Shown here piece after piece: positions 42,146 to 51,460 of a stretch of DNA of 64,000 nt; position 1 is the stretch's first letter; each line of letters opens with the position of its first letter. The position numbers and the translations under genes are program-made. The notes under the pieces were generated by a model. That model saw nothing but the letters and a program-made list of their open reading frames with translations. It was not told the origin of the DNA and did no database searches. The stretch is taken from positions 62,001 to 126,000 of the forward strand of contig NZ_JAIVAP010000009.1 of assembly GCF_020171945.1 (NCBI RefSeq). The letters are read 5' to 3'. This DNA is from Bacillus infantis (GTDB lineage: Bacteria > Bacillota > Bacilli > Bacillales > Cytobacillaceae).

Positions 42146-43462
42146 ATGCTGACAAAACTGGCAGACCGATTTTCGAGACTGGTAGAAAGGTATTTGCCGG
42201 ATGCTTTTGTCATTGCTGTGCTGATGACTTTAGCTGTTTTTGCTGCAGGTTTCCTGATGAAGCCGCAGGAGCCGATGGAGCTTGTTAAGTCTTTCGGAGA
42301 TGGGTTCTGGGTGTATCTGGCATTCACGATGCAGATGGTATTGCTGCTCATGACAGGGATGGCGCTTGCTTCGGTGCCTTTTGTGCAGAGACTGCTTGCT
42401 GTAATTTCATCAAAAGCGCAAACAGCCGGCCAGGCTTATATTCTGACTTTTCTTGTGTCTGCGGCTGCTTATTATGTGAACTGGGGATTGGCTGTTGTCG
42501 TCGGCGCCATTATGGCGCGGGAGGTCGGCAGAAGAAACCAGAATGCCCATTTTCCTTTGCTCGTCGCGGCTGCCTATGCGCCGACCGTCCTGTATACAGC
42601 CGGCCTGTCCAGTTCCATCGGCCTGACTGTAGCGACGAAGGGCCACTTTCTTGAAGAATTGACCGGTGTAATACCGACTTCAGAAACTATTTTCCATCCT
42701 GGAACCATAGCGATTTTTCTCGTGCTGCTGGCAACGATTCCGCTCTTCATTTATTTCATGGCCCCTAAGGAAGGGATTCTTCCTTATAAGCCGGCAGACG
42801 AGGCAAAGACAGAAAAAAGTGCGATAGCTCCTGTAGAAAGCACCCCTGCTTCCTCTCTTGAAAAAACAAGAATATTAGGAAGTCTGATTGGAATCATCGG
42901 GCTCGGATATTTGGTTTATGAATTTTGGAATGGCCGGGACATTGACTTGAATCTGATCAATATTGCTTTTCTATCGCTCGGGCTCCTTTTCCACGGTTCC
43001 CTTGCCAGTTATGCAGCAGCCTTCAAGGATGCTGCGGGGGCGATATCGCCCATCATCCTGCAGTTCCCTTTTTATGCAGGCATCATTGCCATGCTCGGCA
43101 GTTCCGGAATTGCCGAGTCGATGATTAACGGGATGGCTTCCATTGCAGGCAAGGATACCTTTGATATTTTCACCTACTGGTCAGCCGGCCTTGTGAATAT
43201 TCTTGCTCCTTCAGGCGGAGGCCAATGGGCGCTTCAGGGTCCCCTGCAGGTTCCGGCAGGCCTCCAGCTTGGGGTTGATCCCGCTGTCACTGCAATGGCT
43301 GTCGGCTGGGGGGATGCCTGGACTAATTTGATCCAGCCTTTCTGGGCACTTCCGATCTTGAGCGTGGTCGGCCTGCATATCCGCCATATTATGGGATATT
43401 GCATCCTCCTGGCCATCTGGGTTGGAGCCGTTACTACCGTTATGATGTTCTTTGTCTATTAA
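42146..43462 (+). CDS. atoE: Short-chain fatty acid transporter, AtoE family
   Basis: A 438-residue membrane protein with about twelve hydrophobic segments. The N-terminal LADRFSRLVERYLPDAFVIAVLMTL, the segment AAYYVNWGLAVVVGAIMARE and LAPSGGGQWALQGP near 355 match the AtoE/TIGR00366 family. It is expected to carry acetoacetate or short-chain fatty acids. No CoA-transferase genes adjoin it. The ribosome-binding site is AAGGAGTG. Confidence 0.82.
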   Translation: MLTKLADRFSRLVERYLPDAFVIAVLMTLAVFAAGFLMKPQEPMELVKSFGDGFWVYLAFTMQMVLLLMTGMALASVPFVQRLLAVISSKAQTAGQAYILTFLVSAAAYYVNWGLAVVVGAIMAREVGRRNQNAHFPLLVAAAYAPTVLYTAGLSSSIGLTVATKGHFLEELTGVIPTSETIFHPGTIAIFLVLLATIPLFIYFMAPKEGILPYKPADEAKTEKSAIAPVESTPASSLEKTRILGSLIGIIGLGYLVYEFWNGRDIDLNLINIAFLSLGLLFHGSLASYAAAFKDAAGAISPIILQFPFYAGIIAMLGSSGIAESMINGMASIAGKDTFDIFTYWSAGLVNILAPSGGGQWALQGPLQVPAGLQLGVDPAVTAMAVGWGDAWTNLIQPFWALPILSVVGLHIRHIMGYCILLAIWVGAVTTVMMFFVY

Positions 43463-43568
43463 TAGCATCATCCTCTCTTCAAAAACCAATTCCGTACTCA
43501 TGCACCTGTCATTTTTTTCAAAAAGGTAGTATGATAGCGATATTGACCAGAGAAGTGAGGATTTCAGC

Positions 43569-44849
43569 ATGAGAATCAGAGATTGGGATTTTAACCTGAA
43601 GGTGCGCCTGTTTGGCGAATCTTTGATGAATATTACATTTTGGATGTTTTTTCCGTTTTTGACGATTTATTTTGCGGAGGCGTTCGGCAAGGATAAGGCC
43701 GGCCTTCTGCTTATCTTATCGCAGGTGTTTTCAGTATTGGCGAACCTGATGGGCGGCTATTGCGCCGACCGTTTCGGCAGGAAGATGATGATGGTGCTGT
43801 CGGCCTTCGGGCAGGGGATCTGCTTTATCCTGTTTGCCATCGCCAGCTCCCCTGCCATCGAATCCTATTGGCTCGGCTTTGTCTGCTTCACCTTTGTAGG
43901 AGTGTTCGGCGCCTTCTACTGGCCGGCGAGCCAGGCGATGGTGGCTGATGTTGTGGAGGAAAAGCACCGCAGCGATGTGTTTGCAATCTTTTATACCTCC
44001 ATCAATATAGCGGTGGTTGTAGGGCCGATCCTTGGGGCCCTCTTTTACGTGCAGTACCGTTCACAGCTCCTTTTGATCGCCGGCATCGTCTGTATCCTGC
44101 TCGCCCTGGTTCTTGCGAAGTGGACCCGCGAAACGGTACCGGAGAATACAGCTGTAGCAGGGGAAAATGATAAATGGTACAGCTTCCTTGGTGCACAGGT
44201 GAAGGATTACGGCATCATTTTCAGGGACAGGACCTTCCTGCTTTTCATCATCGCAGGCGTCCTTGCTGCCCAGACATTCATGCAGCTGGACCTGCTGATC
44301 CCTGTTTATACGAAAGAGGCCGTCGAGAACCAGTCCCTCTTCAGCATCGGCAGCTGGTCGTTCACTGTCCACGGCGAGCAGGCCTTTGGCGTGCTGCTTT
44401 CGGAAAATGGCTTTCTTGTGGCTTTATTCACAGTAGCCGTCACTAGATATGTAGCCAGATTTAAAGAGCGGAATGTGTTTGTCACCTCGTCCCTTTTCTA
44501 CGCTGCCAGCATCATTATGTTCGGGCAGACGCAGTGGATTTGGGGCCTGATCATTGCCATGGCGGTCTTTACTTTAGGAGAGCTGATGGCGGTCGGGCTT
44601 CAGCAGAGCTTTGTGTCGCGCATCGCCCCGGAGAATATGAGGGGCCAATATTTCGCAGCGGCCAGCCTTCGTTTTACCGTCGGAAAGACGATCGCTCCCA
44701 TTTCCATCCCGCTGACCGTCTGGATCGGCTATGACTGGACCTTTGCCATTCTCGCTGTGCTCGCAGTTATAAGCGCATTTCTTTATTGGCTCATGTTTGC
44801 ATTATATGAAAAGCAGTCAAAGACACCTGCCAAGCAAAACTCGATTTAA
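43569..44849 (+). CDS. MFS transporter
   Basis: A 426-residue MFS protein with about twelve hydrophobic segments. The loop motif GGYCADRFGRKMMM lies near residue 65 and WPASQAMVADVVEE near 120. An insertion near residue 245-260 (with VHGEQAFGVLL) is typical of the MdtG/YfkF-like efflux group. Start supported by GTGAGGAT. It is separated by about 100 bp from atoE. Substrate unknown. Confidence 0.78.
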   Translation: MRIRDWDFNLKVRLFGESLMNITFWMFFPFLTIYFAEAFGKDKAGLLLILSQVFSVLANLMGGYCADRFGRKMMMVLSAFGQGICFILFAIASSPAIESYWLGFVCFTFVGVFGAFYWPASQAMVADVVEEKHRSDVFAIFYTSINIAVVVGPILGALFYVQYRSQLLLIAGIVCILLALVLAKWTRETVPENTAVAGENDKWYSFLGAQVKDYGIIFRDRTFLLFIIAGVLAAQTFMQLDLLIPVYTKEAVENQSLFSIGSWSFTVHGEQAFGVLLSENGFLVALFTVAVTRYVARFKERNVFVTSSLFYAASIIMFGQTQWIWGLIIAMAVFTLGELMAVGLQQSFVSRIAPENMRGQYFAAASLRFTVGKTIAPISIPLTVWIGYDWTFAILAVLAVISAFLYWLMFALYEKQSKTPAKQNSI

Positions 44850-44873
44850 AGCCGGCCATGAGCCGGCTTTTTC
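44848..44873 (+). terminator. Terminator after the MFS gene
   Basis: AAAGCCGGC, CATGA, GCCGGCTTTTT. Confidence 0.9.
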
Positions 44874-45047
44874 ATTTGTAAAGTGCCTTGCCCCATTTCC
44901 AGGGGAGGGATCCTGGTGCTCTTAATGCAGATCCTTTCAGGGGCCTTGCGTATCTCCCGTAAAAAAAGGAATCAGGCCAAACTGTTTCTTTTTCCCGCAG
45001 AAACCGATAAAATGAGGAGGAAGATTCTGAAAAAGGAGATACATACT

Positions 45048-46280
45048 ATGAGCCAATTCCAGCAAAATCTAGAAAAATATGCCGAGCTGGCAGTCAAGGT
45101 CGGCGTCAATGTCCAGGAGGGCCAGACGCTTGTAATCAATGCAGCACTTGATGCAGCAGAGTTTGTCCGCCTGGCCGTGAAAAAAGCCTATGAAACAGGC
45201 GCAGCCAATGTGGTTGTCAACTGGTCTGATGATACAGTGACACGCCTGAAGTATGATCTGGCTCCTGAGGAGTCTTTTACAGAGTATCCTGAGTTCCGCG
45301 CCAAGGAAATGGAAGACCTCGCAGAAAAGGGCGCTGCGTTCATGTCGATCGTATCAGCAAGCCCTGACCTGTTAAAAGGGGTCAAATCTGAAAGAATCGC
45401 CAATTTCCAGAAGGCAGCCGGAAAGGCACTGAGCAAATACCGCCGCTACGCACAGTCTGATAAGGTGAGCTGGACAGTCATCGCTGTCCCATCTGAAGGC
45501 TGGGCAGACAAAGTATTCGCAGACGAGCCTAAGGAAAGCCGTGTGGAAAAGCTTTGGGATGCCATCTTCAAAGCAACACGTGCAGATCTTGAAGATCCTG
45601 TGCAGGCATGGAAGGATCATGACGCTTCCCTGCATGAAAAAGTCGATTATCTGAACAGCAAAGGCTATAAAAAACTGCATTATACAGCGCCAGGCACCGA
45701 TTTGACCATCGAGCTTCCTGAGAAGCATCTATGGGTCGGGGCAGGCAGCGTCAATGAAAAAGGCCACGAATTCATGGCTAATATGCCGACAGAGGAAGTC
45801 TTCACCGTTCCGCTTAAAACCGGTGTCAACGGGCATGTTTCCAGCACAAAGCCACTCAGCTATGGCGGCAATATCATTGATAATTTCACCATCACTTTTG
45901 AGAACGGCCGCATTGTGGACGTGAAGGCTGAAGAAGGCGAAGAGATCCTGAAGCAGCTTGTTGAGACAGATGAAGGCTCCCATTATCTTGGAGAAGTGGC
46001 CCTTGTACCGTTCAACTCGCCAATCTCACAATCCAATCTGCTTTTCTACAATACATTATTTGATGAAAATGCCTCTAATCACCTGGCAATCGGAAGCGCT
46101 TATGCATTCTGCATCGAGGGCGGCAAGAAAATGTCCTCTGAAGAGCTTGCTGAAAATGGCCTGAACGAAAGCCTTACACATGTCGATTTCATGATCGGCT
46201 CAGCCGAGATGGATATTGACGGCATTAAGGAAGACGGCCAGTCAGAACCAGTTTTCCGTAAAGGCGACTGGGCGTTTTAA
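45048..46280 (+). CDS. ampS: M29 family aminopeptidase, AmpS
   Basis: A 410-residue metallo-aminopeptidase of the thermophilic M29 family, equal in length to B. subtilis AmpS. The C-terminal metal site includes HLAIGSAYAFCIEGG and HVDFMIGSAEMDIDG, with Glu ligands in the middle of the protein. ATG at 45048 follows AAAAGGAG; an upstream in-frame ATG at 44883 would add 55 residues without similarity. Cytoplasmic peptide turnover is expected. Confidence 0.9.
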   Translation: MSQFQQNLEKYAELAVKVGVNVQEGQTLVINAALDAAEFVRLAVKKAYETGAANVVVNWSDDTVTRLKYDLAPEESFTEYPEFRAKEMEDLAEKGAAFMSIVSASPDLLKGVKSERIANFQKAAGKALSKYRRYAQSDKVSWTVIAVPSEGWADKVFADEPKESRVEKLWDAIFKATRADLEDPVQAWKDHDASLHEKVDYLNSKGYKKLHYTAPGTDLTIELPEKHLWVGAGSVNEKGHEFMANMPTEEVFTVPLKTGVNGHVSSTKPLSYGGNIIDNFTITFENGRIVDVKAEEGEEILKQLVETDEGSHYLGEVALVPFNSPISQSNLLFYNTLFDENASNHLAIGSAYAFCIEGGKKMSSEELAENGLNESLTHVDFMIGSAEMDIDGIKEDGQSEPVFRKGDWAF

Positions 46281-46297
46281 TTGATATAACAAAAGGA

Positions 46298-46329
46298 AGC
46301 TGCGGGCCATTTAGGCCTGCAGCTTTTTA
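46298..46329 (+). terminator. Terminator after ampS
   Basis: AAGCTGCGGGCC, ATTT, GGCCTGCAGCTT followed by TTT. Confidence 0.88.
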
Positions 46330-46468
46330 TGTTAGCTTTATTCGCATATATCGTTGCTATCTTGCCATCCGTATAAGACGTGAGAAAAAGTATTCTTCTG
46401 GAGAGGTATTTCCTCCGCCCAGCCATAAAAGAGCGCACCTTTCCGGACCCGAATGAGTTGAAAAATAA

Positions 46469-46650
46469 GCGGAGAAATTCCCCCTATTTTTAAAAAAATT
46501 CTAAAAATAGCTCAAATAGACGGAGAAATTCCACCTATCGATTTAAAAAACAGGAAAACGGGCTGCTTCGCTCCGTTTAACCGGAATTTCTCCGCTTATT
46601 TACACCCACTTTTGCCATATTCAGCAGCGTAACCGGAAATTCTCCGCTTA
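46469..46650. repeat. CGGAGAAATTCC repeats, two in each orientation
   Basis: GCGGAGAAATTCC near 46469 and ACGGAGAAATTCC near 46520 face GGAATTTCTCCGC near 46583 and GGAAATTCTCCGC near 46635. Spacings within each pair are 51-52 bp. The whole forms a loose 180-bp inverted structure in the gap 46330-46790, which otherwise shows no gene. Confidence 0.65.
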
Positions 46651-46790
46651 TTTTAAGACTCAAATTAAAATACCTTACTAAAAAATAACCTTTATGCTTA
46701 AATGATCCGTTCTCGAACTATGGCCAACAGTGGCCAGTTCAACTGTTCCATTCAATAGGCCATGCACCCGCGGGATTTTTTCTGCATCCT

Positions 46791-47972
46791 TTAAAGCTTC
46801 CTCAGCTGAACAGACTTTATTTTTCCTGACCGGTCTGCATACACATCAATATTGTATTTTCCGGCAGCATAGATTGCCAGCACCTCTGTTCCTCTCCTGC
46901 TCTCCCTGAACGGCTCGCCGAACATTTTCTTGATATCTGCAAGCGTTGACTGCAGGCGGATTCCCGGAATTGAAACAACTGCTACTTCCTGTGTCGCTTC
47001 ATCATAAAAATACGTCACTTCCGGATATTTCAGATACGCATATTTGCCTTTTTTCCCTGCTTCAATAGAAGGGGGGCTTGCCTTTTTAACATCATTGATA
47101 TTTGTGCCGATCGGATATTGGCTCCCGGCCAGTATGCCTTGGGAGGCTTTATCGATAATGCCCTTTTCAAGCTGGATGTTGTAGAAAGGATGATAGTTCT
47201 CTTCGGCTGCACTCCAGATTTTAAACCATTTCTCCCCTTCGCTCAGGCCGTCCTTCATTGCAGAATCATCGTAAACCGTCTCGCTGACCTGATTGATCTC
47301 AAGCTTTTGCTTGTCAAATGCCCATGTTGAAAAAACAAATCCCCCATTGCCATCAATGGACTGGACTGTCTGGATGTATTCCTGTTTGATTGCTTTGATT
47401 TGAGGTCCGAGTATGGATCGGATTCCTTCACCGGACTGGACCATTTTCAGCTCTCCATGCTGGATGCTGTACAGCTCTGCCGAGAACCGGCTGTCCCCCT
47501 CAGGCTGGACGATGGCAAGCAGGGTCTTATCACCAAGCTTAAGCGGATACGCCCCTTTCACCTCTTCATTGAAAACAAGCGGCAGGGTAGAAAGAATATC
47601 CTGCTTAAAGGCAGCCTTCGCCCCTTTTTTGGCCATATAGACTGAGTAGTTCCCTTCATGCACGGTGTCCTGTTTATCTCCCAGGACGCCTGCCTGTTCA
47701 AGCTTGACGCTTGTTTCATTTTCCGCATAAATATAGATTTCATAAGCCAGGCCTTCATCGGCCGCTTCAAAGCTGTAAAGGGACTTTTCCTTGAGCCATG
47801 AAGTATCCTTTTTATCCTTGCCTTCTGTCTGGATTGTCAGGACAGCAGAGTCGTCTTCCTGCTTCTCGGCTTTATTCGAAATTTCTTCTGCCAGTGATGT
47901 GTGGATCTGATTGCTGCACGCGGCGGTTAACATTGACAGCAGCATAAGCATTGCATATATAAGTTTATTCAT
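46791..47972 (-). CDS. Predicted lipoprotein, DUF4309-like C-terminus
   Basis: About 393 residues. A lipoprotein signal peptide with lipobox LTAAC is at residues 15-20. The C-terminal part (GSQYPIGTNINDVKKASPP ... TLADIKKMFGEPF) resembles the DUF4309 (YjgB-like) domain found in Bacillus secreted proteins; the middle is unassigned. ATG at 47972 follows GTGGGAG. Likely anchored outside the membrane; function unknown. Confidence 0.7.
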   Translation of the reverse strand: MNKLIYAMLMLLSMLTAACSNQIHTSLAEEISNKAEKQEDDSAVLTIQTEGKDKKDTSWLKEKSLYSFEAADEGLAYEIYIYAENETSVKLEQAGVLGDKQDTVHEGNYSVYMAKKGAKAAFKQDILSTLPLVFNEEVKGAYPLKLGDKTLLAIVQPEGDSRFSAELYSIQHGELKMVQSGEGIRSILGPQIKAIKQEYIQTVQSIDGNGGFVFSTWAFDKQKLEINQVSETVYDDSAMKDGLSEGEKWFKIWSAAEENYHPFYNIQLEKGIIDKASQGILAGSQYPIGTNINDVKKASPPSIEAGKKGKYAYLKYPEVTYFYDEATQEVAVVSIPGIRLQSTLADIKKMFGEPFRESRRGTEVLAIYAAGKYNIDVYADRSGKIKSVQLRKL

Positions 47973-47984
47973 TTTATCTCCCAC

Positions 47985-48324
47985 TCATTTAAGCTTGATT
48001 TATTATGCCGGCTGACGCATTTTCCTTGTCATGGCCGGTCACATTTCTAAAGTTTAACAAAAGCGTTTATATTCTACAAATCTGTTTTAATTGCTTTTTA
48101 AACAGTTTGTAATCTAATTGTAACATAAAACCGGAAACTTTTTTAACCCCTTCTCTTACAGGCAGACATTTCCAGCGTCTTGCTTTTTAAAGACTATCTA
48201 CATTTTTCGTTATCCCGAAAAATTTTATGGGGGCCGTCCTCTATTTTTTCCGTTCTCTTGAATATTGCATTAGCCTGTCTTTTGTGGGACGATGTAGGTA
48301 ATTATGATGCCGGAGGAGAAGAAG
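47985..48324. other. Gap without a gene between the lipoprotein and acyP
   Basis: An A/T-rich stretch that must hold the divergent promoters of the two genes. I see no repeat and no convincing operator. Confidence 0.6.
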
Positions 48325-48600
48325 ATGATCCATTTGAACATTATAGTTTCCGGAAAGGTGCAGGGAGTGGGATTCCGCTTTTTTACGCAAAGAAAAGCTG
48401 TTCAATACGGCATCAATGGCTGGGTGCGCAACCTGGATGACGGTTCTGTGGAAATCCGGGCAATGGGTGACAAAAAGCAGATGGATTCCTTTATGAGGGA
48501 TTTGAAGAGAGGGAACCCTTTCTCGGCGATCGATCATATGCAAGTGGATGAACTGGATGGACAGGACGGATTATCTTCTTCCTTTAAGATAAAATATTAG
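48325..48600 (+). CDS. acyP: Acylphosphatase
   Basis: A 91-residue acylphosphatase hydrolysing carboxyl-phosphate bonds. The phosphate-binding loop with catalytic Arg is GKVQGVGFRFFTQ and the catalytic Asn lies in GWVRNLDDGSVEI. ATG at 48325 has GGAGG 8 bp upstream; an upstream ATG at 48304 is in frame but lacks a site. Single gene with terminator. Confidence 0.92.
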   Translation: MIHLNIIVSGKVQGVGFRFFTQRKAVQYGINGWVRNLDDGSVEIRAMGDKKQMDSFMRDLKRGNPFSAIDHMQVDELDGQDGLSSSFKIKY

Positions 48601-48609
48601 TTTATAAAC

Positions 48610-48646
48610 AAAAAGACGGGACCAGCAAAAGCTGTCCCGTCTTTTT
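48610..48646. terminator. Bidirectional terminator between acyP and panF
   Basis: AAAAAGACGGGAC...GTCCCGTCTTTTTT. Confidence 0.92.
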
Positions 48647-50095
48647 TCAGGCTGGCTGCCCCATATCCTTCTGTGCTGTCCCGGCCGTCAGCATGCTGAT
48701 GAGCATGTAGGCGGCAAAAGACAGGATGATCGGCATGATGACTGTGTTCATGCCAAAGGCGTTCGGATAGTACGTATAAAAAAGGATATACGAGACCACA
48801 CCTGTGATCATGGAAGCAATGGCCCCATGCTTATTTCCCCTGCTCCAGTAGAGGCCGAGAACGACCGGCCAAATGAAGGCGGCCTCAAGCCCGCCAAAGG
48901 AAAACAGATTGAGCCAGATGATCAGATCAGGCGGACTGAGCGCCATCAGGCAGACCAGAATCCCAAGGACCGCTGTAACGCCCAGGCTAAGCTTCTTAAC
49001 AGTTCCTTCACTTGCATCAGGCTTAATATAATTTAAATACACATCCTTCACGACAGCCGAGCTGACCAGGAGGAGCAGGGAATCGACAGTCGACATGATC
49101 GCTGCCATCGGGGCGGCCAATACTACCCCTGCCAGCCACGGAGGCAGAACTTCCATTGCAATGAGCGGCATCACCTTGTCCCCGACCTCAATCCCCGGCA
49201 GGATCGGACGGGCGAATACACCGATCAGATGCATGCCAAGCATGATGAAGCCGACCACAAACGTTCCGATGATGATCGCTCTGTGCATGGCCCTGGAGTT
49301 TTTGTAGCTCATCGCCCTGACAGTCACCTGCGGCAGGCCGACCACCCCGACGCCGACAAGAATCCAAAAGGAAGACACATAGAGCGGGGACAGTCCGCCG
49401 TCAAAGCCATACGGCGAAACAAGCCCCGGATTTTCCGTCCTTAGGTCTGTGATGATATTTCCAATTCCTCCGCCCGCAATAATGACAGCGATCAGAAGGA
49501 TCAGGGTCCCCGCAAACATGATGACCCCCTGGACCGCATCTGTCACAGCCACGGCCCTAAAGCCGCCGATGATGACATACACAAGGACCGATGCCGCGAA
49601 AATAAACAGGGCAGTCCCATAGGAAAGGCCTGTCAGCGATTCGATCAGGCGGGCGCCGCCTACCCACTGGGCCGCCATGGAGGCGAACAGGAAAATGATG
49701 ATGCTGAGCGCTGACAGCAGCACCACCCATTTGCTCTGATACCTTTCTTTCAAAAAGTCGATCAGTGTGACAGCCTTATACTGCCTGGCGACAATCGCAA
49801 ATTTTTTCCCGAGCACCATCAGCACAAAATAGCCTGTCACAAGCTGTGACATCGCAAGCAGCACCCAGCCGAGACCCTGGGTATAAGCGACACCGGGTCC
49901 GCCGATGAAGCTTGAGGCGCTGCCGTAGGTCGCAATCATCGTCATCGCCAGGATGAATCCGCCCAGCTCCCTTCCGCCAAGGAAATATTCCTGCAGGAAG
50001 GAATCTGTCGAGCGGACATGCCTGCTCGCCCAGAAGCCTACCAGAAAAATCGCCACCAGGAACACAAGAAGCGGGATAATGACACCTATATTCAT
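48647..50095 (-). CDS. panF: Sodium/pantothenate symporter
   Basis: A 482-residue SSS-family symporter with thirteen or so hydrophobic segments. DSFLQEYFLGGRELGGFILAMTMIATYGSASSF at the N-terminus and MAAIMSTVDSLLLLVSSAVVKDVY near residue 335 match PanF. Overlap of its start by 4 bp with a YhdT-family gene repeats the yhdT-panF pair of E. coli, which strengthens the pantothenate assignment. Confidence 0.87.
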   Translation of the reverse strand: MNIGVIIPLLVFLVAIFLVGFWASRHVRSTDSFLQEYFLGGRELGGFILAMTMIATYGSASSFIGGPGVAYTQGLGWVLLAMSQLVTGYFVLMVLGKKFAIVARQYKAVTLIDFLKERYQSKWVVLLSALSIIIFLFASMAAQWVGGARLIESLTGLSYGTALFIFAASVLVYVIIGGFRAVAVTDAVQGVIMFAGTLILLIAVIIAGGGIGNIITDLRTENPGLVSPYGFDGGLSPLYVSSFWILVGVGVVGLPQVTVRAMSYKNSRAMHRAIIIGTFVVGFIMLGMHLIGVFARPILPGIEVGDKVMPLIAMEVLPPWLAGVVLAAPMAAIMSTVDSLLLLVSSAVVKDVYLNYIKPDASEGTVKKLSLGVTAVLGILVCLMALSPPDLIIWLNLFSFGGLEAAFIWPVVLGLYWSRGNKHGAIASMITGVVSYILFYTYYPNAFGMNTVIMPIILSFAAYMLISMLTAGTAQKDMGQPA

Positions 50096-50382
50096 TCCGC
50101 CTTCCCCCCTTCTTCACTGTCATCGAAAGGAACTTCTTTAAACAGAAACTTCACGGCTGCCCAAACAAGGACAAACACAACTGCAAATCCTGCCACACAG
50201 CTATAGAAAAACCACGCAGGCAGCCCCATGATATATGTATACTCTTCAACAGGCCCTGATCCCATCCCGTAGGCAAAGCCAAACCACCATAGAAAATTAA
50301 AAAGGACAAGACCGATACCGATCCAGGCTTCCCTCTTCGCCACCTTAAAACGGGGATCCCTTCCCCCGGCTTTATTATCCAA
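50092..50382 (-). CDS. yhdT: YhdT family (DUF997) membrane protein
   Basis: A 96-residue protein with two hydrophobic segments. AKREAWIGIGLVLFNFLWWFGFAYG is the DUF997 signature. The start is TTG at 50382 with GGGGGG 7 bp upstream; longer in-frame starts run into the repeat array. It is coupled to panF by a 4-bp overlap and is probably a small partner of the symporter. Confidence 0.8.
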   Translation of the reverse strand: MDNKAGGRDPRFKVAKREAWIGIGLVLFNFLWWFGFAYGMGSGPVEEYTYIMGLPAWFFYSCVAGFAVVFVLVWAAVKFLFKEVPFDDSEEGGKAE

Positions 50383-50499
50383 GTCCTTTCCCCCCTCATT
50401 CCATTTATCCTTCACTGAAAAATTAAGAATTATTTCCACCTTGATTGTAAACCAAAAACACCCAGCCAGAAACAAAAAATTGGTTTCGGTGCCCGTTTC

Positions 50500-50752
50500 A
50501 GTGCCAGGTACCATTGGTGGACACTTTTGACCAATTTGTCTTTTGGCGGTGCCAGGCACCATCCGTGGACACTTCGGCCATTTGTCTTTTCGCGGTGCCT
50601 GGCACCATCCGCGGACACTTCGGCCATTTTTGTCTTTTCGCGGTGCCAGGCACCATCCGTGGACACTTTGGCCATTTTTGTCTTTTCACTGTACCTGACA
50701 CCATCCGTGGACACTTCGGCCATGTTTGTCCTTTTATGGTACCTGGCACCAT
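50500..50752. repeat. Tandem array of a 46-48-bp palindrome-headed repeat
   Basis: Heads resembling GGTGCC(A/T)GGCACCAT start near 50500, 50548, 50594, 50642, 50690 and 50738. Between them lies a conserved body: CCGTGGACACTT(C/T)GGCCATTTTTGTCTTTT. Each head is an almost perfect palindrome. Single or partial copies occur near 7156, 18177, 18228, 38204 and 41952. Confidence 0.88.
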
Positions 50753-50766
50753 CAGACGGCAGCATC

Positions 50767-50796
50767 AAAAAACAGCCCCCTTCAAGAGGCTGTTTT
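50767..50796 (-). terminator. Terminator of the queF-yhhQ operon
   Basis: Minus strand: AACAGCC, loop, GGCTGTT, then T4 (TTTTTT with the stem end). Confidence 0.8.
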
Positions 50797-50815
50797 CATA
50801 GGGCAGATTCTGCTG

Positions 50816-51445
50816 TCAGCCTGCCAGCTCGGCAGGCTGCTTCTTCTCTTTCCTGGCCATGCCGACCAGCAGGTAAACCAGTGGTGTGTCAATCAGCGCG
50901 ACAAGGAACTTAAAGACATATTGTGTTCCAATCATCGCCAGGAGCGCTCCTGCCGGCATTGTGCCGTAAAAAGCGATCAGAATGAAAACAGAAGTATCGA
51001 TCAGCTGGCTTGAGACTGTAGACAGATTGTTGCGGATCCACAGTTTCTTACTGCCATGCTTTTCCTTCAGCTTATGGAAGACGTACACATCGAGGTTTTG
51101 GCTGACCAAGTAAGAAATAAGGCTTGCAATGGTGATGCGGAAGCTTCCGCTCAGGATCGTCTCGAATTCTGCCTGCGCCCCGAAGAACGGTGCAGATGGC
51201 AGATGGATCGCTGCAAAAATGAAAACGGCTGACAGCAGCTGCGTGACGAACCCGGCCAGCACGGTCTTCCTGGCAGCTTCTTTTCCATAAACTTCACCGA
51301 TGATATCAGTGATCGGATACGTGAAAACATAGACAATGACAGCCGCCGGCAGAACAGCCCAGGATCCCAGGCTGAACAGCTTGACGGCGAGAATATTGGA
51401 TAAGATAAGCAGGCCGGCAAATGCGGCATTTAAATATAATAGCAA
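50816..51445 (-). CDS. yhhQ: Queuosine precursor transporter (YhhQ/VUT family)
   Basis: A 209-residue membrane protein with six hydrophobic segments. VYVFTYPITDIIGEVYGKEAARKTVLAGF and QNLDVYVFHKLKEKHG are signatures of the YhhQ family, which imports queuosine precursors such as preQ0 or preQ1. It follows queF at 15 bp in an operon headed by a preQ1 riboswitch, which supports the substrate assignment. Confidence 0.9.
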   Translation of the reverse strand: MLLYLNAAFAGLLILSNILAVKLFSLGSWAVLPAAVIVYVFTYPITDIIGEVYGKEAARKTVLAGFVTQLLSAVFIFAAIHLPSAPFFGAQAEFETILSGSFRITIASLISYLVSQNLDVYVFHKLKEKHGSKKLWIRNNLSTVSSQLIDTSVFILIAFYGTMPAGALLAMIGTQYVFKFLVALIDTPLVYLLVGMARKEKKQPAELAG

Positions 51446-51460
51446 AACGTCTATCTCCTT

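Noticed and set aside
44883-45047. 55-residue extension of AmpS
   Set aside because: No similarity to the family, and the start at 45048 has AAAAGGAG and yields the standard 410-residue length.
50430-50768. Minus-strand frames encoding a repetitive Val-Pro-Gly-Thr protein
   Set aside because: They arise because the repeat unit is about 48 bp, a multiple of three. There is no start signal and the composition follows the palindromic repeat.
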